Origin: Sordaria brevicollis
Taxonomy: Eukaryota > Ascomycota > Sordariomycetes > Sordariales > Sordariaceae
Assembly: GCA_033439795.1 (NCBI GenBank)
Contig: JAUTDP010000012.1
Coordinates: forward strand, 1,364,001 to 1,428,000
DNA: 64,000 nt
Reading direction: 5' to 3'
Shown here: piece by piece, positions 1 to 10,120 of the stretch
Layout: each line of letters starts with the position of its first letter
Numbering within the stretch: the stretch's first letter is position 1
Notes under the pieces: model-generated
Told to the model about the DNA's origin: nothing
The model's database searches: none
What the model saw: only the letters and a program-made list of their open reading frames with translations
Translations under genes and position numbers: made by a program

Positions 1-2932
1 CAGGTCGTTGAAAGACGTTGTGAACTGCCTCCTTGGGAGGGCATCTAGACCTGGTCCCCTAAGGACAGGGGGGAAGTGATAACCGACCCAAGAGACTGGA
101 AGAGGACCAAGCTCTGGCTTCAAGCTTCAAACATGCTGTTGACTCAGTGCCGGGGGTATTGATACTGGAGAAGCGAACAAACACCATTCTTCTCGGGTCT
201 AGCCAATTATAGTAGCGCGCAGCTGCATCATCGGCTTATTCAGACAAACATGGGTTATGTGAATTGCCGTGATATGGCACCAGTGTTTGCATATTCGTCG
301 GTGTGAGTCTGTTTGTCTCCCCCATTGTTGATGTTCCCTTTTCGCTCTTGGAATCCGGCAATGGACTTTCAGATACAATGTTGACATGTTGACATCAACA
401 TCAACAGCCGCAGTAAGAGCCGCTCTCGTGTTGGTTGCAATTTAAAAAGCTGCAAGCCTCTTCTCGTTCCTGCGTCAAGCCGTGCCGCCCTTCGAAGCGC
501 TGTGTGTGTATGTGGGTGAGATGTGGTGGATGGTGTCCTGTGAGTGCGGTTCATGGTGAGATTCTACCTGTCACCAAGTGAGGGAGGAGAGAAAAGGAAC
601 AGTCGCGGAGTGTCGTCCGAATGGTACAGATACTTTGGTGACACTGTCCCCACTGTTGAGGTATCGAGACATGGCACAAAGTGGAGTATTTTTGAGGAAG
701 TACCGGTACCTTTACGACCTGTTGCCCTAAGCCAATAGCTGCAGATTTCGCGAACGAGGAAGTGGATCGCACCTCACGCTAACACGATTTCGTCCAAACC
801 TTAAGCCACACAAGCTTTTATCACCCCTGCGCGTTAGCTGAAGATGTGGACCCCTGCCGCTAACGTTGAAGAATCGCCGGAGACTTTCCCAAGTCTCAAC
901 GTCTCTTCGGTTGGATTTGACTTGTCGCAAACAGAAAGGACTGACGACAAGTGAGAAGCTGTGATGAGGGGTGCTCTGGGGAGGTTTCGTCACCCGATCA
1001 ATTTTTGCTACGCTGTTAGTGATGTTTTTTTTCTTTTTGTTGTCCGTTATCGTGAAAATCTCACAGTGGGGGAGATTGCGATTTCAGCCTACGCTACCAC
1101 CGAGGAAGACACTACACTTCACTGTGAGTCTGGGCCCTTTGATGAGAGGCTGAACTTCGGTTCTCTGATATGCCCCTGTCCGCTCCAAAGGCTCTGTCCC
1201 AAGTATGTTGTTGGACGACAGTACCTTGGAAGTGTTGTTAGTAGAAGCGAGGATGATCACTGGATAGGTATGATGAAGATGTGAACTTCATCTCCACGCA
1301 ACCGAGATCTACTCGAGCCTGGATGCAAGAGATCACCGGTTACACACGAGTGACTGGTTGAGAAAAACAGAGCGATGATCAGAACATGAACGGACCGTCA
1401 TCGCGTGGGATCTACACGACCCGCTCTCACCGTTCAAGAGGCTGTGTGCTGTCTTGAGAGGGCGATTGGGCGCCATAACATTTTTGGCGAGTTGGTGGTC
1501 GAGCCCGCAGTGACCGCCGAACCGCGTGGCGTCCATCCAGATCGTGAGCTGAGCAGCCTGTGAGGGGAGAAACAGGAGTGATGGAATAAGGGGGTGGCTT
1601 CCGAACCGCGGCACCCATTGGTGAGGAGGTGCATTTCTTATTGGCTGCAAATATAGTGTGCTGCCTTTTGGCGATTTGGCAAGTTTTGAGTGTGATGAAC
1701 GGTTGACGCCGTAGTGGATTTGATCAGTGGCGATGTCGGACTGAGGAAGTTCCGGTTGCTGAGAGCAGGATCGAGTGTCGGCGTCAACTGCCTGAGGCAT
1801 CTTTGGTTGATAAGGGTCGAGTGACGGCGAGTAACGTGATGGATAGCTTCGTCTGTGGCCTATATGGTCAGTGTGGAGGGTGCTGTGATGCTCTGGTGGT
1901 GGCAATTGCTTAAGAGTTCTTCGAGGTGACTCCGTAGTTGACGATAGTCTTGATATTGGCGAGTCATCATTGCGGATAGCTGTTTTGCAACCCATATGGC
2001 TGGCAAAATGGGAGTAGGCCTCTTGGCCATGCTCCTGTGTAACACGAAAACAAGGAAAGGGATGAACATCGTGGGAAAGACTCTCAACACAACAGAGTCC
2101 ATTGGTCTTTATACCTTAATCCAACGAGGATTGTCACAGGAACATCTCGCCAGACTCTGAGAAGCAAAGAAAGATGGTGTCGCCGTCGTACGTGGTCAGA
2201 TGCATCACCTCGCCGTAGTCTTGATGATGGTGTCACAAAAACAACAATAGTTCAATTCGAGATGTGGACATCGGTGTGCCTGTTCAAACAATCTACCCCT
2301 GCCTGTGTTCCTTCGCAAGTCGGTACCAGACTCGGATCCTGCGAAGTGAATCGATATGGATGTGTGAAGCCGGTAAATTTTTGGTCTGGCAGCAGCTGCC
2401 TGGAAAGAAGTCCCGGTTCCGCGAGCGTGCTTTTCGAGAGGGAAACTGTCAGACTCCACGTCGCGTGGGTATCTTCCTTCCTTCCTTTGGCGGTACCTGC
2501 CTTCCTTCGTCCTGTGGTAAAGGCACGAATGTCGGGAGAAGAGATCCGGTGCCGCGAGGCATAATTTCCCGTTGGGTTCTAAAAAGCCCTCTAACTATGG
2601 TTTGCATGTGTATGCATCTTTCCTGTCTTTCTCCGTACCGTCACTCTAATTGTTGGGAACAGACTGACGGTAAGCGTTACTATAACAGTAATCAATGAAG
2701 CATGTCTTTGTAATTTGGCTATTAAGGAGTCTTTTCTATGTTCGATGGGTTGTGCTCTATGTGCTCGATGCCGAAGTTGTATTTTAATGTTCTCCAAAGC
2801 ACTGAGGCCCTATCCCTAAACTATCCAAATACTCCATCCCCTTTCAGTGCAGATTTGACTCCATCAGACATTAATCCAGGTATAATATTTACACAAAGTA
2901 GTCTAGGAAAGAAAATGGCTCTCATGAGACGT
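1..2932. other. Intergenic region, no supported gene
   Basis: No open frame here looks like a conserved protein. The least weak candidate is on the minus strand: an 80-codon frame starting with ATG at 2102, with a hydrophobic N-terminus, overlaps a 220-codon frame reaching 1333. They lie in different frames, have low-complexity composition, and I recognise no family. I treat this stretch as non-coding and as the downstream flank of the GH16 gene. Confidence 0.5.
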
Positions 2933-4499
2933 CTAGCAAGCACCCTTCTTCCACATCTTAACCGACTTGACCGTCATACCGCGCTGGTCACCCTCTCCCC
3001 AAGTAGGCATCCACTGGTCGGCAGCAGACCAGAAAGTCCACTGAGCGTTGGTGGCCGAGTCGAGCCAGGGCTTGTTTCCCTTGTTGTCACTGTGATATTG
3101 TCAGCATTGCTTCTTCACTTCTAGCAGATGGTTTGAAATAAGGGGTAAACTTACGGAAACCACCCAATCTTGCTTCCCACAGCCACGTTCAAAATCAAAT
3201 AAAACGGCTGATCAAACGGCGCATTGCCCGTCGTGCTGTCACTTCCAGCCCAGGGGTTCTCAAAGAGGGTATCGTTCTCCTTCATCTGGCCAAACTCGCC
3301 CTTCTTCCAGAGGTCTTCCTTGGCGCTAAACCCGACGTGCATGATTTGCGTGAGGCGGTTGTTGAGGTAGAAATACATGTATTTCTCGTCCCATTCGAGA
3401 CCGAACGTGTGGAAGGATTCCGAGAAGTCGCCGCGCTTGAGACGCTTGGCTGAGGTTGTGCGCCAGTACGCGTCCGTCAGGGTGGACGGACCCCAGTGAA
3501 GGGAGCCGTAGTAGAGGTCACGGCCGCCGGGCTCGTAGTCGTGTCCGTTGCCGCGGGATTCCATAATGTCGATCTCACCTGAGCGAGGCCAGACGCCGTA
3601 GGTGGAGTCTTGGGGCATCATCCCTTCATTTTCTGTTAGTACGCTTTGAGCAAAGAGTATGGGAAAAAAAGCCACTTACAGATGGCGGGCCACAGCCAGT
3701 CTCCCTTGGGAAGCTTAGCGACTACCTCAACACGACCATATCGGAGTGTCTTGGTGTCCTTGGTGACCAAGCGAGCAGAGCGAACGGGTGGGATCATGGC
3801 ACCCGTCTTTGGGTCAGAGATAGCAATGCAAGAGCCATTGGTTGTGCCAGTGCATGACTTGTCTTTCCTTAAGTCGAGTGTGTAGTTGGCAAAAAGCTGG
3901 TCGTTGGTGATTCCTGTCGTCTCATTCGTGAGAGTTGGGACAATGTGAAGTCCTTCTCCATCAATGTAGGAGTTCTTTGGATCGGTGGTTGTCCAGTCAA
4001 AGGACCCTGTTCCGAAACCATCGAGCTAGAGGCCGGTTAGAATATGCCCAAATGAAAAACAGTTGTGTGTTAGTAAACATACCGTCACCATGTGTGTCCA
4101 GACACTTGGGTCCAACGTCTTGAAGTCATCCTCAAACACCAGACAAAATGGCCCAGTCTGGTACTGCCTAATGCCCATGAAGCAAATGACACCTGCACCG
4201 GCCAACCCGACCAGACACCAGGCGATCACGATCCAGTCGTTCCATCTGGTCTTCTTCATGGCCGGGTCGGCGAGCCATGGCTTCTCATAGTCTCCTCGGA
4301 GTCGGTAACTCTTGAACTTCCTCTTTGCTGCCCTCGGTAGTGTTTGAGCCGACTGTCTTGAAGAAGTGTATATCGACCCGGGCCTACTTGAGTCCCATCC
4401 CGTGGCAGCACTGTTGACATCCAGTCCTCCTGGGCCGGTGTTGTGTCGGTCCCGGTTACCGTAGGAGGATATTATTGTGGCGGTGAGGTCGTTGGACAT
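2933..4499 (-). CDS. Type II membrane-anchored GH16 beta-glucanase-like protein
   Basis: Predicted 462-residue protein from four exons: 4499-4083, 4025-3680, 3623-3155 and 3089-2933. The three introns (57, 56 and 65 bp) have GT-AG ends and keep the frame. The N-terminus (1-87) is hydrophilic and Ser-rich, followed by one membrane segment at about 88-110, so the catalytic domain should face the lumen or cell wall. The rest is a GH16 laminarinase-like fold: a KGDWLWPAIW block ends at exon 3, then the E-I-D-I-M-E signature with candidate nucleophile E271 and acid/base E276. The sequence around it resembles the beta-1,3-glucan recognition/laminarinase branch of GH16 rather than the longer Kre6/Skn1 proteins. 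The likely role is beta-glucan cleavage or remodelling in the cell wall; the substrate is inferred from the family. The acceptor of intron 2 was chosen because the earlier AG would create a stop. Confidence 0.9.
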
Positions 4500-7400
4500 T
4501 TTGATTGTTGGGTTCGACTTGGAACTTGTCGATAGCCCTCAAAACGAACAAGAGTGAAGAAAGAAAGAGTCAAAAGAACACTGTGACTAAGGTAGGTTGG
4601 TTGAAGCCTCAGTCGAAGAGGGAAAGGGAAAGGAAAAGAGGACAACGATCGATTTTTACTTGTGATCGTGGTATGACAAGATGTTCTCGATGTTCTACGA
4701 AGAACGTCTTGAGGACGATGGCGGCGCGGGATGTGTAGACTGTTGTTGCTTCTCCTCTCTACCACAAAACAGCCATGGCGATAACACTGATAACGGCTGA
4801 TAGGCATAACATCGCCTCTCTGTGGACAACAGAGAAGTTGACCCGAAGAAAAGGCGTTGGTTTGACAAGCTGAGCAAGCCCAAGCCCAATGCCAGTGTTC
4901 CGGGTCTGGGCTGCCAAAGCTGCCATGTCAAAGCCATGTTCTCCCGCGAGCAAAAAGACCTGCGCGCTGATGTCCAGGGTCGGGTTCGAGCCAAACATTG
5001 CCTGTTTAGAAGACTACTCAGCCAGGCCGTCTGCCTTGGGAGACTGAGCGGGTATCGGCCAAGTTGGTCCAGGAAAGGCCCCCGTGTGGCCGTGTGGTTG
5101 ATCCTCAGTCAATCCATGGAGTCGGGAACTCCCAGCAATTGGGTCGTATTGATGAGCACTCTTTTTTTTGTTGGTCAACCGATTGAACCACACATTGGAA
5201 GCGGGAGATGCGCTACGGGATACCACTCACACACAAACCATGATTGGAATTAGGAAGCAGTACCGTACCGCACTTGGGAACTTGCTCCGTCCATTTTTCT
5301 GCCGTCTTCCGTACCGTCGAGAAATTCACCGTGTGAATTGGTCAATCCATATGGAATTGGCGATGCCAAGAAAATTGATACGGCTGTTGTGTGAAGAACA
5401 AACAAAAAACGCCGGGCGCGCGCTTTGGGCGGTGGTGACATTTTTTGTGGCGTTGACATGACAGCTGAAGTGGAAGCAGCCACACGTCAAGGTACATTCG
5501 GGATAGAAAACCACAACGACGTACCGATACACTCACAATCTCTGCAAGCCACAATTGTGGCCGATGTGGGGAATGGTCTCATTCTTTTCTCTTTTGCCAA
5601 TGCGGTTCCACGGTTTTAGGCGAACGGTGAGTTTGTTCGTTTTTCGGTTTTGGTGGTGGGTGATAGTGATCGATTGAGGTTATGCAGGTACAAGCTATAC
5701 ATGACCACTCATCATTCACCACCGCTCACCACCTTTCTTCTAGCACTCACACATCTGGCAACCATATCGATCGTACTTACCTTCCATTCGATACCCCTTT
5801 ACCGAACATGAGGAGGCGTTTTGGTTAATGACAGGACTGCCATTGACGCTTTCCATATGCATAGTACCTGAGGCATGGACAGCAAATTGGAAGGCGGTCT
5901 GGAGATATCTGCCAATTACACCTCCTACCGCCGTTCTGTATGGCAATGGGCGGCTCTTTCCAAACATGAGCCGCCTGTTCTGAAAACGACCACTATTGTG
6001 TTGTGTAATCTTCACAACCTAGTTCCCGCTCACCGATTCACACAAGCAAATAGTGAGTTGTCCACTTCCACCGACTTCCTTCAACACATGCTGGTGGCTT
6101 GATATCGACATATTCGCACATCAGGATCGTCAACTGGGATTGGATCCCTTACGAACTGGGCCTCCTTTTCTCCCCATGCCGCCGGCCCTAACAAAACTGT
6201 CAATGGCAATATCACCATGGCCATTATGATCTGAGTCTAGCCAGCGACTACAGTGCGAAGCGGGACTCAACCTCATGGCTGTAAGCGAGTGTCTTTGCCT
6301 GACTGGATCTTTTCTGCGGTAACTCATTAGCCTCATTCAACATTCCAGCAGAGAGCCTGGGAAGCCACCCCCATACGGTCCAGTTCAGCCCACGCCCGGA
6401 AGCGTAGCCGTTATCCCCAGTCTCAGTCTTGATGGGAATATGCCTTTGAAGCTTCACAATCTCTCGCCTCTGTCCTATCAGTCTCATCCCCTGGTCTCGA
6501 GCTCAGACTCTGGGGAACCTACACTCTCACGTCAGTGAGCCCAAAGAAAATGAAAAAAAGCGAAGAATTTCCTATCGGGGACCCGCATGAGTGGAACATC
6601 GAAAATAGCATCAAGCGAGGGCTGAAAGACTAGCTACCTTGGCTTGTTTACAAGCTGACCACGCGAGAAAGAAGCTTTCCATGATTTCCATTGGGAGTCC
6701 TCCGAGATATCACCCATGACACAGATGACATGGCATCGACGATGTCGAAAATCTCAAGCTGGCCGGACCTCTGGCTGGCTGAGACCAACATCGTGTTGTT
6801 GACAACTCATGGGAAACACCAAAGCTCATCATCACGATCATGCATGTCGAAAGGAAGTAAGGGAGCGCAAGCTTACACAGTAGTGTCCAGTGCACACAAG
6901 CCGACGCCGAACCTGGACTGACTTGCCGAGCACCACTACCACTCTACGCCATCACTGCCTCCTCACAAAAGCCTCATGACATGGCAGCCCAAGAGCCCGT
7001 CATCATCACCACGTTGGTTATTGCCGGCTTCCCCGACATTTACTGTGTGAACTGCTTACCAACACCAGCTGCAAAGCCGCTTTGGGCATCATAGCCCTAG
7101 TCTCGAAGAGCCTTTAGCTCATGCGGTGGGCGCCTCCTCCACGGAGAGCTATCCCCTTTCTACCCAATTTTGTGGAACTATAGGCAGTGTTCACGATGTG
7201 CTTCCTTTTGCAATATGGAAATGCATTGGGAATTGCGAGCTGGCGGTGGTATTGTGGCTGGTCATTTCCACAAAGCAGAGTGTCGGCGCCAACGATGCAA
7301 CGAGCACGAATCCTCTTCCGGACTAGACGACGGCCGCCTTCACTCAAGCCAGTCAGTCACTCTCTTTTTCTTTGCTTTCCACTTGGGCAGACAGACACAG

Positions 7401-7846
7401 ACACTCTGCCGAACCGAGCCGATGGATGGGGCTCCAAGCCACCCAAGGCTCCGAATTGGTCGGCTCGGTCGAGAACTCCGTATTCGATTCGTCCCGGCGT
7501 TGGGCTGGGCTGGCCTCCCGTCACTTACACGCACCACTCGTTCGGTTCGGTTTCACTCAACCGCGTCTGTTGATGGCGTTGGGATGGCTGGCGGGCGGCT
7601 CGTCTCTTTCTGATTCCAGTGATCGTGATCGGGCTTTGTGTTGTCGTTGAGCATCGTTGTTTTCCTTCTTTTCCTATATTCCTTCAGAAACTATAAGATC
7701 TTCCGTCTTTCCCAACCTTCCGACCGAAAGTTAAAAAGCAATCCAGTCAAGCCTTCAAGCAGCCTCATCACAATCCACAAAAGGCATCTATCCTTCTCGA
7801 GCACATCCCATCCTCTCATCACCGACCTCTTGTACTGTTTTTCAGA
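4500..7846. other. Long shared upstream region between divergent genes
   Basis: This 3.3-kb stretch separates the minus-strand GH16 gene from the plus-strand secreted-protein gene, so it must hold both promoters. I see no protein-like open frame; the longest frames start at non-ATG codons and lack any family signature. The last 250 bases before 7847 are pyrimidine- and A-rich with TC tracts, as expected for a highly expressed fungal leader. No TATA element could be assigned with confidence. Confidence 0.5.
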
Positions 7847-9049
7847 ATGGTTCGCAAGAACATCATCATCTCTTCCCTCCTCCTGGGCCTCGTCTCAGCC
7901 TCGCCGCTCCACCAGAAGCGCCAGGACTTGCCCTTCGACAGTTATGACGAGTCCATCGCTGCCGGTGCCGACTCCACTGACTCTCCTCCCGTCGGTGATG
8001 CCGTTCCCCAGGTCGTCGAGACCTTCAACGCCGATGCCGTTGCCGCCGAGGTCGTTGAGGCCGTCGTCGATACCACCCCCGCTGAGGCTCAGGCTGCTGC
8101 TGACGCTCCTCCCGAGGTCATCAGCGTCAACCTCTTGAAGCGTGATGACCCGGCTACCGGATGCATTACCCGCACCTTCAACGGCCCTGCTGTCCGGGAA
8201 CCTGACACCCCGGAGGCCTTCACTAGCAACCCGGCCTTTGCTTCCGCTGCCAACGACGCCATCAAGGCCGCCAACGTCCCCGCCGGCTACGCTGCCGTGC
8301 CCAACTTTGTCAACCTCCAGGCGGTTGCCCAGGACAAGTCCTACATCACCTACGTCAGCTCCAGGCTGGGCTCGTACGACGTCAAGCAGTGCGCCGCCAT
8401 CTGCGACAGCACCGCCGGCTGCACCTCCTTCAACATCTACTACGAGCGCGTCCCGCTCGAGATCTCCAAGAAGACCCAGGTGCCCGACGCCTCTCTCGGC
8501 TGCCCCGGCCTCGCCGACGCCGCCTCCGCCACTCTGATCAAGTGCGCCTTCTACGGCATGCCCCTCGTCGCCACCTCGGCCAAGCAGGTCTACCAGTTCC
8601 AAGGCAAGGCCTTCAAGGTCGTCTACGCCGGCTCGACCGCCTTCACCAAGTCCACTGGCCCCACCGTTGACGGCTTCCAGGGTCCCGTCACCTTTGGTAA
8701 TGCCGCCATCAACGCTCCCGCTCCCGTCATCGACAACGGATACCTCCGCACCCAGACCTTTGGCACCAACGTCCCCTTTGCCCCCGAGCTCTGCGCCGCC
8801 TCTTGCAACGCCCAGACTGAGTACAACGCCAAGCACAACGTCAACAAGGGCCAGGCCTGCGTCTTTTTCAACGCCTACATCATCTACAAGAACAACAAGG
8901 ACGGTGTCTTCACCTGCGCTTACTATGGCATTCCCTATGGCACCTCTTATGCTAAGAACAAGGGCCAGAAAGACAACAGCGGAAATGTCTGGACCATTGG
9001 CAGCTCTTATGGTTACTACCTCCCCGGCAACTATGTTGCTAAGAACTAA
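7847..9049 (+). CDS. Secreted cysteine-rich protein with two PAN/apple-like modules
   Basis: Single-exon, 400-residue protein. Residues 1-18 form a signal peptide (basic start, hydrophobic core, SAS cleavage region). Two dibasic KR sites follow, at 24-25 and 98-99; the segment between is acidic and Ala/Val/Glu-rich, so it looks like a pro-region removed by a Kex2-type protease. The mature part holds two similar cysteine modules, around 176-240 and 310-370, each with a Cys-x3-Cys pair, a later Cys-x-F-N/F-F-N segment and a C-A-F/Y-Y-G motif. This resembles the PAN/apple-like fold seen in fungal extracellular proteins. No membrane anchor or GPI signal is visible at the C-terminus. Codon use is strongly C-biased at third positions, which suggests high expression. 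The molecular role is unknown; cell-wall or matrix binding is only an inference. Long opposite-strand open frames across it are shadows of this bias. Confidence 0.88.
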   Translation: MVRKNIIISSLLLGLVSASPLHQKRQDLPFDSYDESIAAGADSTDSPPVGDAVPQVVETFNADAVAAEVVEAVVDTTPAEAQAAADAPPEVISVNLLKRDDPATGCITRTFNGPAVREPDTPEAFTSNPAFASAANDAIKAANVPAGYAAVPNFVNLQAVAQDKSYITYVSSRLGSYDVKQCAAICDSTAGCTSFNIYYERVPLEISKKTQVPDASLGCPGLADAASATLIKCAFYGMPLVATSAKQVYQFQGKAFKVVYAGSTAFTKSTGPTVDGFQGPVTFGNAAINAPAPVIDNGYLRTQTFGTNVPFAPELCAASCNAQTEYNAKHNVNKGQACVFFNAYIIYKNNKDGVFTCAYYGIPYGTSYAKNKGQKDNSGNVWTIGSSYGYYLPGNYVAKN

Positions 9050-9957
9050 GAGGGACTGATTGCTTCGGCCGTCTTCGGTTCTGTTCGGTCCGGCTGGTTT
9101 TGGTGCCGGCTATGGTGATGAGTGATGGGATGAGATGATTTAGACGGTTGGAAAGATCGCGGGATATGTAAACGATGAGTGATGTGCTCGGCTTTGGATT
9201 CTTGGATCTTTCCAATGTTTGGAAATCGTTAATGGCTTGGTTGGCTGCGCGAGTAGTCAGCGGTTTTTGGGATTGGTTTTTTTGTCATTTAATTGTTAGT
9301 TCATAATACATAGTGTCGTTTGGGCCCATAAACACTGGTCTCTTTGGGATTAAGTTTGCTTGTGATGTCATTGAGTGATTGTCGATCTTGGTAACCTCAT
9401 TGGGAGTATGTCGAAGGATTTGGACAATGAACAATGCTTTTTGCGGACTTCCATGGCGTTAAACATTGGAGGTGAAATATGATCATTGAGTGCCAGCACA
9501 ACCATGACACTGACATCTCATATCTGAAGTTACCGGACTCTACTTGCCAGGTCTTGACACTAAGGCATTTACAGACCGGCTATCGACAATCACTTGATGC
9601 TGGTAGTTTGAAGCACATTTCTCTTGATGCCTTGGCATTACGACTCGCGGCTTGTCCCTTGCGTCAAATGCATTCAAGAACAGCTATTCAATATTACCAT
9701 TTTACGTAGTCTCTAGTCACTCGACTCTGGAACGAACAATCGGCCATATCCTTCCAACAGACCAACATCCGGACGATTTAACTCGTCAAATTTAGATCCT
9801 GTCGTAACCTGTCATGACGTCTTTTTTTTTATTTTTTTTTTCATCTAGAAAAAGTATGATGAAGTCAAGTCGTTGATGATGTTCTCTGCAACGGAAGGAT
9901 CCGGATCGTCGCTACAATTACCAAAGACGGCTGCAGCATTGCATCGCGCTCCTTCGG
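9050..9957. other. 3' flank of secreted-protein gene, up to the transposon
   Basis: Non-coding stretch containing the 3' untranslated region of the preceding gene (T-rich and AT-rich from about 9240) and a T-rich tract near 9822-9841. No gene is supported. It ends at the left inverted repeat of the transposon. Confidence 0.5.
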
Positions 9958-10013
9958 CTGTGTGTTGAAAACGAGGTGTCAGTCCCCACTTTGCACGGGC
10001 ACCCCCCTTTACA
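9958..10013 (+). repeat. Left terminal inverted repeat of the transposon
   Basis: These 56 bases match the reverse complement of 14357-14412 at 55 positions; the only difference is one A/T about 14 bases from the outer end. The block starts CTGTGTGTTG and ends with a C6-TTTACA stretch. Similarity fades, but does not vanish at once, over the next 20 bases inward. Confidence 0.95.
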
Positions 10014-10120
10014 GACACACACGTAAAATCTGTTCATACGTGACAACCCCAAACCTTCGAACTCCCATATTATCACCAAATCTGAGGGTATTTACATTCT
10101 GATTACTGCTCTGAGCTCGT

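Noticed and set aside
1333..2102. Two overlapping minus-strand frames that could be a small secreted protein
   Set aside because: The hydrophobic start is only weakly signal-like, the frames do not connect by a clear intron, and the remainder is low-complexity.
7895..8836. 313-codon minus-strand frame across the secreted-protein gene
   Set aside because: It is antisense to a gene with a signal peptide and cysteine modules, has a Gly/Val/Asp-rich composition produced by reading C-ending codons backwards, and no family signature.
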